64,000 nt of DNA from Azonexus hydrophilus (lineage in GTDB: Bacteria > Pseudomonadota > Gammaproteobacteria > Burkholderiales > Rhodocyclaceae): positions 186,001 through 250,000 of the forward strand of contig NZ_MTHD01000004.1 in assembly GCF_001956855.1 (NCBI RefSeq). Direction: 5' to 3'. Below, in pieces: positions 9,126 through 18,060 of the stretch. A model generated the notes under the pieces. That model ran no database searches, had not been told where the DNA came from, and saw only the letters and a list, made by a program, of their open reading frames with translations. Position 1 is the first letter of the stretch. The number at the start of each line of letters is the position of its first letter. Made by a program: the position numbers and the translations under genes.

Positions 9126-9854
9126 TCAGGTTTCTCTGCGGGTTTCCCGGGCCATTTCCTTCAGCCCGAGCAGAGGTAGATTGTCCGCCTGCGAGGCGGG
9201 TATGACAAGATGCTGGGCGAGCAGTGCGGCGTTGCCCCCGGATAGCAGGCAATGACGCTTGCCGTCAGGCAGACGGGCCCAGGCCCGTTCGATCGCCCCG
9301 ACCTGCGCCTCGATAGCGCCACTGACGATGGCATCTTCGGTCGCTTGCGGCCAGATGGCGTGATGGCCGTCGGCAAAAGGCAGGCCGGCGGTGTCGCGGG
9401 CCAGCGCCGAGAGCATCAGATGCTGGCCCGGCAGGATGAAGCCACCGAGAAAATTACCGGCGGCATCCAGTGTATCGATGGTCGTCGCAGTCCCCGCCAT
9501 GACCACCAGCAAGGCACCGGGGACAAGACTGCGTGCGCCGATCAGGGCACACCAGCGATCGACCCCGAGGCGACCGGGATTACGGTAATGATTGACGACG
9601 CCACAGGCCGCGACCGAACTGTGCACGACCTCGAGACGTGCTGACCAGTCCGCCAGTCCCTGGCGAATCCGCGCTTCCGCCTGCGGGCCGGCGACGTTGG
9701 CCAGCATGATGCGCTCCGGCAGCGGCCAGGATTCCGCCAGCCGTCCCAGTTCGGCACTTTCGGCGTGGGCGAAGGCCCCGCTCGCCAGCCAGCCGTCATC
9801 CTTCCACAAACCGTATTTGATGCGGCTGTTGCCGCTGTCGATGCACAGAATCAT
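9126..9854 (-). CDS. coaX: Type III pantothenate kinase
   Basis: 242 residues. CoaX phosphorylates pantothenate in the first step of coenzyme A synthesis. Family motifs are the N-terminal phosphate loop CIDSGNSRIKYGLW, the GRLGVDRWCALIGA segment containing a catalytic Asp, the VVMAGTATTIDTL loop and GGFILPGQHLM. It is normal length for the family. Its ATG overlaps the birA stop by 4 bases, giving the birA-coaX pair common in Proteobacteria. Confidence 0.95.
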   Translation of the reverse strand: MILCIDSGNSRIKYGLWKDDGWLASGAFAHAESAELGRLAESWPLPERIMLANVAGPQAEARIRQGLADWSARLEVVHSSVAACGVVNHYRNPGRLGVDRWCALIGARSLVPGALLVVMAGTATTIDTLDAAGNFLGGFILPGQHLMLSALARDTAGLPFADGHHAIWPQATEDAIVSGAIEAQVGAIERAWARLPDGKRHCLLSGGNAALLAQHLVIPASQADNLPLLGLKEMARETRRET

Positions 9855-10642
9855 GCGGCACGCAGGCTGAGATCACCGGCCAGAACGCGCTCGATGCCGG
9901 TGGCGGTTTCCAGCAGCAGGGCACCGTCGCCATCGACGCCGCGACAGATGCCGTAACGCGTCGGCTCGCCGTCGGCAAGCAGGCACACCTGGCGGTCCTG
10001 CCAGGCGTTCCGCGCTTCCCATTCGCTTTTCAGGCCGGCGAAGCCGTCGACCGCAAAACGGTCGAGCACGCGGATCAGCGCCACCAGCATCGCCGCCAGT
10101 ACCGCATGGCGCTCGACCGGGGCCGGCATTGCCTGCGCCAGCCCGGCCACCGGCTGGGGAAATTCACCAACAGGTTGCTGCAGGTTGAGGCCGATGCCGA
10201 TGCACACCTGAGTACTGCGCCGGTCGCCGGCCAGTTCGATCAGGATGCCGGCCAGCTTGGCAAACTCGCCGCCGGATTCGAGCAACACATCATTCGGCCA
10301 TTTCAGCCGGACGCCTTCGGCACCGAGGGACTCCAGCGCTTGCGCAACGGCGGTACCGACGGCCAGCGACAGACCGCCCAGCGCCGCCGCGCTGCCAGCG
10401 CTCCGCCACAGCAGGGAAAAGGTCAGGCTGGCACCGGCCGACGACGACCATTGCCGACCGCGGCGACCCCGTCCGGCATGCTGGCTGTCGGCAACCACCA
10501 CGGTCCCGGCAGGCGCGCCAAGATCCGCCCGGCGCAGCAACTCACTGCTGGTCGAGTCACAAGCCTCGAGGGCATCCACATCGAAACGCCCGGCCAGGGT
10601 TCCCAGCCGGGTCTTGAGCAAGACAGGGTCTATCAGGGGCAT
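9851..10642 (-). CDS. birA: Biotin--[acetyl-CoA-carboxylase] ligase, monofunctional
   Basis: 263 residues. It attaches biotin to the carboxyl carrier protein. The catalytic loop is HAGRGRRGRQW (GRGRxGR biotinoyl-AMP motif), followed by LKWPNDVL and GILIEL. The N-terminus begins directly with a short helix and the ligase core, so the DNA-binding helix-turn-helix seen in E. coli BirA is absent and it should not act as a repressor. It starts 9 bases after ntrC and overlaps coaX. Confidence 0.93.
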   Translation of the reverse strand: MPLIDPVLLKTRLGTLAGRFDVDALEACDSTSSELLRRADLGAPAGTVVVADSQHAGRGRRGRQWSSSAGASLTFSLLWRSAGSAAALGGLSLAVGTAVAQALESLGAEGVRLKWPNDVLLESGGEFAKLAGILIELAGDRRSTQVCIGIGLNLQQPVGEFPQPVAGLAQAMPAPVERHAVLAAMLVALIRVLDRFAVDGFAGLKSEWEARNAWQDRQVCLLADGEPTRYGICRGVDGDGALLLETATGIERVLAGDLSLRAA

Positions 10643-10651
10643 GGAGAGATT

Positions 10652-12064
10652 CTACTCTCCCGCCGCCTCCTTGCCGCCGTCGATCCCGAGATCAGCGATT
10701 TTCCGCGTGATGGTGTTGCGGCCGATACCCAGCGCCTGAGCGGCTTCGATGCGCCGACCGCCGGTATGCGCCAGCGCACGCGAAATCAGGATGCGCTCGA
10801 AGCCCTGCGACAGCAATCCATGCACATCGGGTACGCCGCGTGCCAGCAGGCGATCCACTTCCCCCTCCAGCGCCTTTTCCCAGTCGCCCGCCAGCAACTG
10901 CGGCGGTGCTTCGCGAAGCTCGCTCGGCAGGTCGCCAATCTCGACCTGCTGACCGGGCGCCATCACCGTCAGCCAGTGGCAGAGATTCTCCAGTTGCCGG
11001 ACGTTGCCCTGAAAATCCAGCCCGCACAGATACTTGAGCGCTGCTTCCGACAGGCGCTTGGGTTCGACACCCAGTTCGCGCGCACTTTTCTGCAGGAAAT
11101 GACGGGTCAGCAGCGGCACATCCTCGCGCCGCTCGCGCAGCGACGGCAGGCGGATGCGGATGACGTTGAGGCGATGAAAGAGATCCTCGCGGAACAGGCC
11201 GTCCTTGACCCGGCTTTCCAGGTTCTGGTGCGTCGCCGCAATGACGCGGACGTTGGCCTTGATCGGCGAATGCCCGCCGACCCGGTAGAAGTGACCGTCG
11301 GACAGCACGCGCAGCAAGCGGGTCTGCAGTTCCGACGGCATGTCGCCGATTTCGTCGAGGAACAGCGTGCCGCCCTCGGCCTGCTCGAAACGCCCGCGCC
11401 GCTGCGCCTGGGCACCGGTGAAGGCACCGCGCTCGTGGCCGAAGAGTTCGGATTCAAGCAGGTCCTTCGGAATCGCCGCGGTGTTGATGGCGACGAAGGG
11501 CCGCTCCGAGCGCGGGCTGTGCCGGTGCAGGGCGCGCGCCACCAGCTCCTTGCCGGAACCGGATTCGCCGGTGATCAGCACCGTCGCGTGCGACAGCGCC
11601 AGACGGCCAATGGCACGAAACACTTCCTGCATCGCCGGCGCCTGACCAAGAATCTCCGGCACCAGCCCCTCTTCCTCCGCCGCACCACTCTGGTGCATCG
11701 ACTCGTCAATAGCGCGACGAATCAACTCCAGCGCCTGATCGACGTCGAACGGCTTCGGCAGGTACTCGAATGCCCCACCCTGAAAGGCGGCAACGGCACT
11801 CTCCAGATCGGAGTAAGCGGTCATGATGATCACCGGCACCGTCGGGTGGCGGGTCTTCACTTCCTGCAGCAGTTCGAGACCGGACTGGCCGGGCATGCGG
11901 ATGTCCGACAGCAGAACCTGCGGCGGCTCGCAGCCACCTTCCAGGCTGCTGATCGCTTCGCTCGCCGAAGCGAAACTCTCGAACGGGATACCCTCGCGTG
12001 ACAAGGTCTTTTCCAGCACCCAGCGTATCGAACGATCGTCGTCAACAATCCATACCGGTTTCAT
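10652..12064 (-). CDS. ntrC: Nitrogen regulation response regulator NtrC
   Basis: 470 residues, a sigma-54 activator. The receiver domain has D54 in LLSDIRMPG. The AAA+ domain has Walker A GESGSGKE (166-173), the sigma-54 contact loop GAFTGA (213-218) and Walker B FLDEIG (235-240). The C-terminal Fis-type helix-turn-helix is IEAAQALGIGRNTITRKI. It is the partner of NtrB, whose gene ends 48 bases upstream. The likely target is the glnA promoter at about 19.55-19.68 kb in this window, where two NtrC-like sites precede a sigma-54 promoter. Confidence 0.96.
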   Translation of the reverse strand: MKPVWIVDDDRSIRWVLEKTLSREGIPFESFASASEAISSLEGGCEPPQVLLSDIRMPGQSGLELLQEVKTRHPTVPVIIMTAYSDLESAVAAFQGGAFEYLPKPFDVDQALELIRRAIDESMHQSGAAEEEGLVPEILGQAPAMQEVFRAIGRLALSHATVLITGESGSGKELVARALHRHSPRSERPFVAINTAAIPKDLLESELFGHERGAFTGAQAQRRGRFEQAEGGTLFLDEIGDMPSELQTRLLRVLSDGHFYRVGGHSPIKANVRVIAATHQNLESRVKDGLFREDLFHRLNVIRIRLPSLRERREDVPLLTRHFLQKSARELGVEPKRLSEAALKYLCGLDFQGNVRQLENLCHWLTVMAPGQQVEIGDLPSELREAPPQLLAGDWEKALEGEVDRLLARGVPDVHGLLSQGFERILISRALAHTGGRRIEAAQALGIGRNTITRKIADLGIDGGKEAAGE

Positions 12065-12112
12065 ATTTTCCTGCCTCTATCTATCTGCATGTCCCGATCC
12101 GTCAAGCAAGAC

Positions 12113-13174
12113 TCAGGCCGGCTCAACAGGCAGACGCAGCGTAAACACCGTCTGTCCGGGGCGGCTGTGGCAGTCGATGCTGCCCTGATGATGCTGGATG
12201 AAGTTCTGGGCAATGGTCAGCCCCAGCCCGTTCCCACCCTCGCGGCCGGACACCAGCGGATAGAACATGCGCTCGCGGATGTCCTCGGGGATGCCAGGGC
12301 CGTTGTCGATGACCTTGATCTCCATCGCCAAGCGATAGCGCTTCTTGGCCAGCGTCACCTGGCGCAGGGCCCGCGTGCGCAGGACGATCTCGCCCTGCCC
12401 GGCCATGGCCTGGGCCGCATTGCGGGCAATGTTCAGCACCGCCTGGATCAGTTGTTCGCGGTCGCCGACCAGTTCCGGCAGGCTGGTATCGTAATCGCGG
12501 CGCACCCGCAGGCCCTCGGAGAACTCTGCCGTCAGCAGGCTGCGTACCCGTTCGAGAATCTCGTGGATATTCACCGTCGCCGGCAGCATCGCACGGTGCG
12601 GCGTCAGCAATCGCTGCATCAGGTCCTGCAGGCGGTCGGCCTCCTTGATGATGACCTGGGTATATTCTTTCAGTGAAGGATTGCCCAGTTCGTGCTCGAG
12701 CAATTGCGCAGCGCCGCGGATGCCGCCGAGCGGATTCTTGATTTCGTGGGCGAGGTTGCGGATCAGTTCGCGATTGGCTTGCTGCTGTTCCAGCAGGCGC
12801 TCTTCGCGCGTCGCCGCCAGGTGGTGATCGATCGGCTGCAGTTCGAGCAGCAGGCGCATGCCGGCAGCGATTTCCGGGCGCAACGGTGTCACCGTGCAGT
12901 TCAGGTGCAGGGTCTCACCGTCGGCACGGCCAAGCGAAATGTTCTGCCCGGTATAGCCCCAGTTGTTGTGCAGGCCGTTGTCGATGGCCGACTGCAGCGT
13001 CGACGAACATTTGCAGACATCGCCGAGCCGCCGACCGATCACGCTGCGACTGCTCACCGCCAGCAAATTCTCGCCGGCCGGATTGAGATAGCGGATGCAT
13101 TGACCGTCATCAATGAGCAATACAGCGGAGGCCAGCAGGTCCAGGCCGGCAAAGTTGGCGTGGGTTACATTCAT
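12113..13174 (-). CDS. ntrB: Nitrogen regulation sensor kinase NtrB
   Basis: 353 residues, a soluble histidine kinase that phosphorylates or dephosphorylates NtrC under PII control. An N-terminal PAS domain (ASAVLLIDDGQCIRYLNPAG) precedes the dimerisation/H box with H143 in NLAHEIKNPLGG. The N box is LNIARNAAQAM, the G1 box DNGPGIPEDIRERMF and the G2 box GNGLGLTIAQNFIQ. There is no membrane segment, as expected. It diverges from the RND adaptor gene across 85 bases, so its promoter lies there rather than being shared with glnA. Confidence 0.95.
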   Translation of the reverse strand: MNVTHANFAGLDLLASAVLLIDDGQCIRYLNPAGENLLAVSSRSVIGRRLGDVCKCSSTLQSAIDNGLHNNWGYTGQNISLGRADGETLHLNCTVTPLRPEIAAGMRLLLELQPIDHHLAATREERLLEQQQANRELIRNLAHEIKNPLGGIRGAAQLLEHELGNPSLKEYTQVIIKEADRLQDLMQRLLTPHRAMLPATVNIHEILERVRSLLTAEFSEGLRVRRDYDTSLPELVGDREQLIQAVLNIARNAAQAMAGQGEIVLRTRALRQVTLAKKRYRLAMEIKVIDNGPGIPEDIRERMFYPLVSGREGGNGLGLTIAQNFIQHHQGSIDCHSRPGQTVFTLRLPVEPA

Positions 13175-13259
13175 TGCGCGCGACCGGGCATTTGCAACGC
13201 CGCTTGCGTTAATGACCGACTGTTCATTATCATCCAGACACTCCTTTTGCCGTCATCCC

Positions 13260-14348
13260 ATGTCCTCTGCCCATCGCGTACTGCCGACGCTGTTGATCGC
13301 CACCCTGCCCTGGCTGGCCGCGTGCAATCCACCGCCGCCGGCAGAGGAATTATCACGCACAGTTCTGGTGCATATTGCCACACCCGCACCGTCAGCGGGC
13401 ACGCTGTTCACCGGCGAGGTGCGCGCCAGACACGAAGTGGAGCTTGCTTTCCGCGTCGGCGGGAAAATTGCGGCGCGCCTGGCGGATACCGGTAGCGAAA
13501 TCCGTGCCGGCCAACCCCTGGCCCGGCTCGACCCGAACGACCTCCAGCTGGCCTCCGGTGCCGCCGCCGCCCAACTGGCAGCAGCCGAAAGCGAAGTGGC
13601 GACGAGCCGTGCCGAGCTGGAGCGCTACACCGGCCTGCTGGCAAAGAAATTCGTCAGCCAGGCCGCTTTCGACAGCCGCCAGCACGCACTGAATGCAGCA
13701 CTGGCAAGACACGAGCAGGCGCGAGCGCAAAGCCGGATCAGCGGCAACCAGGTCGCCTACGGCACGCTGAGCGCCGAATATCCGGCCGTCGTCAGCGCCG
13801 TGCTGGCCGATGCCGGCCAGGTGGTGGCAGCGGGACAACCGGTATTCCGGATCGCCCGGCCGGAAGAAAAGGAAGTCCTGATTGCCGTTCCGGAAAGCCG
13901 GGTCGAAGAAATCAGGAAAGCGAAGAATTTTGCGGTCAACCTGTGGGCCGACCCGAAAACCGTCGTTGCCGGTGAATTGCGCGAACTGGGCGCGGTTGCC
14001 GATAGCCAGACCCGCACCTACCCGGCACGCATCCGCCTGATCGATCCGCCCCCTCAGGTCCGGCTCGGCATGACGGCCCGCGTCATCCTCGACCAACCTG
14101 CCAGCCCGTCCATGCTGGTACCGCTGTCAGCCGTCGGCGACCAGGGTAACGGACCTTTTGTCTGGGTTGTCCGCGACGGCAAACTGGAACAGCGGCGCGT
14201 GCGCGTCGAGGCCTTTCGTGAAGACGGCGCAACCATCAGCGAAGGCCTGCAAGCCGGCGAGTCCGTCGTTGTTGCCGGCATTTCGCGCCTGAGCGCAGGC
14301 CAGTCAGTGATCGCCAGGGCCGCCCCAGCCCCGGCCAGCCAGCACTGA
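13260..14348 (+). CDS. RND efflux periplasmic adaptor lipoprotein
   Basis: 362 residues from ATG 13260. This start gives a lipoprotein signal peptide with Cys in LAAC; the longer frame would run into ntrB and lacks a signal. Membrane-fusion features are ELAFRVGGKIAARLADTGSE (lipoyl half), a coiled-coil hairpin with alternating Ala and Glu, a second lipoyl half (VSAVLADAGQVVAAGQPVF), and beta-barrel segments (RLGMTARVIL). It links the pump at 14350, two bases downstream, to an outer-membrane channel. No outer-membrane factor gene is adjacent, so a TolC-like protein elsewhere is probably used. Confidence 0.9.
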   Translation: MSSAHRVLPTLLIATLPWLAACNPPPPAEELSRTVLVHIATPAPSAGTLFTGEVRARHEVELAFRVGGKIAARLADTGSEIRAGQPLARLDPNDLQLASGAAAAQLAAAESEVATSRAELERYTGLLAKKFVSQAAFDSRQHALNAALARHEQARAQSRISGNQVAYGTLSAEYPAVVSAVLADAGQVVAAGQPVFRIARPEEKEVLIAVPESRVEEIRKAKNFAVNLWADPKTVVAGELRELGAVADSQTRTYPARIRLIDPPPQVRLGMTARVILDQPASPSMLVPLSAVGDQGNGPFVWVVRDGKLEQRRVRVEAFREDGATISEGLQAGESVVVAGISRLSAGQSVIARAAPAPASQH

Positions 14349-14349
14349 C

Positions 14350-17300
14350 ATGAGCCAGCGCTTCAACCTGTCGGACTGGACGCTGCATCACCGCACGCTG
14401 GTCGGCTACTTCATGTTCGCCATCGCCCTGATGGGTATCATTGCCTACGGTCGACTCGGCCAGGCCGAAGACCCGCCATTCACCTTCAAGGTCATGGTCA
14501 TCCGCACGCTGTGGCCGGGCGCCACGGCGCAGCAGGTCGAGCAGCAACTGACCGACCGCATCGAGAAAAAACTGCAGGAATTACCTTATCTCGACCGCAT
14601 CAGCAGCTATTCGCGTGCCGGCGAATCGACGGTGATGTTCTTTACCCGGGAAACCGTCCGCTCGAAGCAGATGCCCGAGGTTTTCTACCAGGTGCGCAAG
14701 AAGATCGGCGACATCCGCCACACCTTGCCCGGCGGCATCCAGGGGCCGTTTTTCAACGACGAATTCGGCGACGTTTTCGGCAATATCTTCGCGTTGACCG
14801 GAGAAGGCCTCAGCGATCCACTGCTCAAGGACCAGGCCGAGCGTATCCGCGACGAACTGCTGCATGTGCGCGATGTCGGCAAGGTGGAGATATTCGGCAT
14901 CCAGGACGAAAAGATTTTCGTCGAACTGGCCAACGCCAAGCTGGCCACGCTGGGCATCGACATCAACACGATCACCCAGGCACTGGCGCAGCAGAACGCC
15001 GTTGCCGGCGCCGGTTTTTTCGAAATGCACGACGAACGCATCCAGATCCGTCCAGGCGGTGCATTCAACGGCGAGCAGGCGGTGGCGGACACCCTGATTC
15101 GCGCCAACGGCCGCAGCTTCCGGCTCGGCGACATCGCCACCGTGCGCCGCGGCATCAGCGATCCGCCGGGCACCCGCGTACGCTTCGGCGGCCAGCCCGG
15201 CCTGGCCATCGGCGTTGCCATGGCCCCGGGGGGCGACGTCATCGCGCTCGGCAAAGCCCTCGAAAAACGCCTGGGAGAAATCCGCAAGAACCTGCCGGTC
15301 GGTGTCGAAATTCAGGAAGCCGTCAGCCAGCCAGCCGCCGTGACGCGATCGATCGATGCTTTCGTCAAGGCCCTGGCCGAAGCCGTCATCGTCGTCCTGG
15401 CCGTCACCTTCATCAGCCTCGGCCTGCGTACCGGCCTGGTCGTCGCAATTTCGATCCCGCTGGTGCTGGCGGCCACCTTCCTGGCCATGGACGCTCTCGA
15501 CGTCGGCCTGCACAAGGTCTCGCTTGGCGCACTGGTACTGGCACTCGGCCTACTGGTCGACGACGCGATCATTGCCGTCGAGATGATGTGGGTGAAGATG
15601 GAACAGGGCTGGGAACGCACCCGCGCCGCCTCATTCGCCTTCACCAGCACCGCCGGCCCGATGTTATCCGGTACGCTGGTGACCGTCGCCGGCTTCATCC
15701 CGATCGCACTGGCCAAGTCGTCCACCGGTGAATACGCCTTCGCCTTCTTCCAGATCAACGCCATCGCGCTGATCATCTCCTGGCTGGCCGCCGTCATTGC
15801 CATTCCGTGGCTCGGCTACAAATTGCTGCCGGACCCACGGGCAACGCACAACCCGGGAAAACTGGCCCGCCGCTGGCCGCGCCTCGACCGGCTGGCGCTG
15901 CGTCTCGGCGCCTACGGCCCGACCCAGGCGGAAGATCACGATGTTTACGGCACGCCGTTCTACCAGCGCTTCCGGCGCATGGTCGGCTTCTGCGTGACCC
16001 ATCGCTGGCTGGCCATCGGCTGCACGCTGGCCTTGTTCGCGCTTTCCATCGTCGGCATGAGCAAGGTGCAGAAACAGTTCTTCCCGAATTCAACCCGGCT
16101 CGAACTCAACGTCGAACTGCGCCTGCAGGAAGGCGCCTCGCTGCCGGCCACCGAGCGCGCTGTCAGGACACTTGAGCGCTGGCTGGAAGCCGACCGTGCC
16201 GGGCACGACGATTTCACGCACTACATCACCTGGATCGGCAGCGGCGCGCCGCGCTACTTCCTCAGCCTGGATCAGCAATTGCCTTCAACCAATGTCGGCC
16301 AGTTCATCATCGAAACCAGAAATATCGAAGCCCGCGAAGCATTGCGCGGTCGACTGATCGAATATTACAAAAATGCCCCGGACGGGGTACGCGCCCACGT
16401 TGCCCGTATCGAAAGCGGGCCACCGGTTGGCTACCCGGTCCAGTACCGGGTCTCGGGCGAAGACGTCAACGCCTTGCGACGGACTGCCGACGCAGTGGCG
16501 GCGCTAATGCGCAGCGACAGCCGCTTGTCCAACGTCAATTTCGACTGGCACGAACTGTCGAAGTCCGTCGCCATCGAAATCGACCAAGACAAGGCCCGAC
16601 TGCTCGGCATCTCCAGCCAGGACATCGCCACCCTGCTGGGCATGTCGCTGCAGGGCCATACCGTCAGCAACCTGCGCGAAGGCAGCAAGAGCATCGATAT
16701 CGTGCTGCGCGGCAGTGGCGATGAACGCGCCCGCCTGTCCGCCCTCGCCGACCTGATGCTGCCGACGAAAAGCGGCAAAAGCGTCCCGCTCAGCCAGGTC
16801 GCCCGCCTTGAACCCGTCTTCGAGCCCGGCCTGATCTGGCGCCGCGACCGCGTACCGACAATCACCGTGCGCGCCAACCTGTACGGAGAAACCCAGCCGG
16901 CAACCGTCACCGACGCACTGAAACCCGGCATCGAAGCCTTGCAGGCCGGACTGCCAACAGGCTATCGCATCGCCGTCGGCGGTTCGGTCGAGGAATCCGG
17001 CAAGGGTGCCGGCTCGGTGATGGCTGGCATTCCACTGTTCCTGCTGGCCGTCGTCACCATCCTGATGATCCAGCTGCAAAGCGTCTCGCGGGTGGTCATG
17101 GTGCTGCTGACGGCGCCGCTCGGCATCATCGGCATCGTGCTGTTCCTGCTGCTGTTCAACAAGCCCTTCGGCTTCATGGCCCTGCTCGGAACCATTGCAC
17201 TGTTCGGCATGATCATGCGCAACGCCGTCATCCTGGTCGATCAGATCGAGCAGGATCTGGCTGCCGGCAAAGCACGTGTCGAAGCCATTGTCGAATCGAC

Positions 17301-17496
17301 GGTACGCCGCCTGCGGCCGATCGTCCTGACCGCCGCCGCAGCCGTTCTGGCGATGATCCCGCTGTCGCGTAACGACTTCTTCGGACCGATGGCCATCGCC
17401 ATCATGGGCGGGCTCATCGTCGCCACCGCCCTGACCCTGTTCTTCCTGCCGGCGCTGTACGCCGCCTGGTACAAGGTCGGCAAACCCGCCGCCTAG
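14350..17496 (+). CDS. RND family efflux transporter, inner-membrane pump
   Basis: 1048 residues, full length for an AcrB-type pump. TM1 is near residues 18-36. There are two large periplasmic domains and a second TM bundle (VVTILMIQLQSVSRVVMVLL). TM4 keeps the proton-relay Asp pair in LGLLVDDAIIAVEMMW (about residues 403-404). The fold resembles the MdtB/AcrD multidrug branch more than the metal CusA branch. The substrate is unknown. It is co-transcribed with the adaptor. Its stop codon overlaps the DUF4124 stop on the other strand by 4 bases, so there is no intergenic terminator. Confidence 0.93.
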   Translation: MSQRFNLSDWTLHHRTLVGYFMFAIALMGIIAYGRLGQAEDPPFTFKVMVIRTLWPGATAQQVEQQLTDRIEKKLQELPYLDRISSYSRAGESTVMFFTRETVRSKQMPEVFYQVRKKIGDIRHTLPGGIQGPFFNDEFGDVFGNIFALTGEGLSDPLLKDQAERIRDELLHVRDVGKVEIFGIQDEKIFVELANAKLATLGIDINTITQALAQQNAVAGAGFFEMHDERIQIRPGGAFNGEQAVADTLIRANGRSFRLGDIATVRRGISDPPGTRVRFGGQPGLAIGVAMAPGGDVIALGKALEKRLGEIRKNLPVGVEIQEAVSQPAAVTRSIDAFVKALAEAVIVVLAVTFISLGLRTGLVVAISIPLVLAATFLAMDALDVGLHKVSLGALVLALGLLVDDAIIAVEMMWVKMEQGWERTRAASFAFTSTAGPMLSGTLVTVAGFIPIALAKSSTGEYAFAFFQINAIALIISWLAAVIAIPWLGYKLLPDPRATHNPGKLARRWPRLDRLALRLGAYGPTQAEDHDVYGTPFYQRFRRMVGFCVTHRWLAIGCTLALFALSIVGMSKVQKQFFPNSTRLELNVELRLQEGASLPATERAVRTLERWLEADRAGHDDFTHYITWIGSGAPRYFLSLDQQLPSTNVGQFIIETRNIEAREALRGRLIEYYKNAPDGVRAHVARIESGPPVGYPVQYRVSGEDVNALRRTADAVAALMRSDSRLSNVNFDWHELSKSVAIEIDQDKARLLGISSQDIATLLGMSLQGHTVSNLREGSKSIDIVLRGSGDERARLSALADLMLPTKSGKSVPLSQVARLEPVFEPGLIWRRDRVPTITVRANLYGETQPATVTDALKPGIEALQAGLPTGYRIAVGGSVEESGKGAGSVMAGIPLFLLAVVTILMIQLQSVSRVVMVLLTAPLGIIGIVLFLLLFNKPFGFMALLGTIALFGMIMRNAVILVDQIEQDLAAGKARVEAIVESTVRRLRPIVLTAAAAVLAMIPLSRNDFFGPMAIAIMGGLIVATALTLFFLPALYAAWYKVGKPAA

Positions 17497-17954
17497 CGCA
17501 GGTTGCTCAGTTCCTTCTGAATCGCCTGCAGGTTGCGCTCGTGCTGGGCAACCCGGTCGCGATAGGGTGCCGTGCGCTCGGCACCGCCGATGGTGCCGCG
17601 CACCGCTTCCTGATCGCTCAACTCCTTGCGTGCCTGATCAAGCTTGCGCTGTTCACCAGCCAGTTCCTGCTCAAGGATGTGGCGGCGATCGGAATCCCGC
17701 GCCTTCTGCGTATCTTCCTGCACACGCGGGAAGCCGGCCGGCGTCGGATTGGCCGAAGCCCTGGCTGCCGGGGCTCGCGGTGCCGGCACCGAGTTCTGTT
17801 CTTCGCTGACAATCGCCTGGCAGTTCTTGTTCAGGCGACTGTTCGAAATCAGTACGCCACCACCGGCATCGGTACATTTGTAGATGGTCTGGGCAGCAAG
17901 CGTCAGCGGAGCAAGTGCGCAGAGCAGGGCAAGCAGGCTACGTGTCATTGTCAT
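17493..17954 (-). CDS. DUF4124 domain exported protein
   Basis: 153 residues. A signal peptide (SLLALLCALAPLTLAAQ) is followed by the DUF4124 signature TIYKCTDAGGGVLISN with two Cys. A Pro/Ala-rich linker and a charged coiled-coil C-terminus (LEQELAGEQRKLDQARKEL) complete it. It is probably periplasmic and of unknown function. In many Betaproteobacteria a DUF4124 gene sits between glnA and ntrB (from memory); here it follows glnA but is cut off from ntrB by the RND pair on the opposite strand. It starts 59 bases downstream of the glnA terminator. Confidence 0.85.
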   Translation of the reverse strand: MTMTRSLLALLCALAPLTLAAQTIYKCTDAGGGVLISNSRLNKNCQAIVSEEQNSVPAPRAPAARASANPTPAGFPRVQEDTQKARDSDRRHILEQELAGEQRKLDQARKELSDQEAVRGTIGGAERTAPYRDRVAQHERNLQAIQKELSNLR

Positions 17955-18013
17955 GGTTCCTCGTCAGCGTTTCAGTTTACCGGAGTAAACGCTGCACTCG
18001 CCAGAAAGTGCAC

Positions 18014-18045
18014 AAAAAAAGGGCGGGGAAAACCCCGCCCTTTTT
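18014..18045 (-). terminator. Intrinsic terminator of glnA
   Basis: An 8-bp perfect GC stem (GGGCGGGG/CCCCGCCC) with an AAAA loop, flanked by an A-run and a T-run. Read on the minus strand it ends in seven U residues, 16 bases after the glnA stop. It could also work on the plus strand. Confidence 0.9.
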
Positions 18046-18060
18046 CACTGGCCGCAAGGC

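Noticed and set aside
10106..12001. 631-codon open frame on the plus strand opposite ntrC and birA
   Set aside because: It is antisense to two clear genes and shows no domain. Long opposite-strand frames are common in GC-rich coding DNA.
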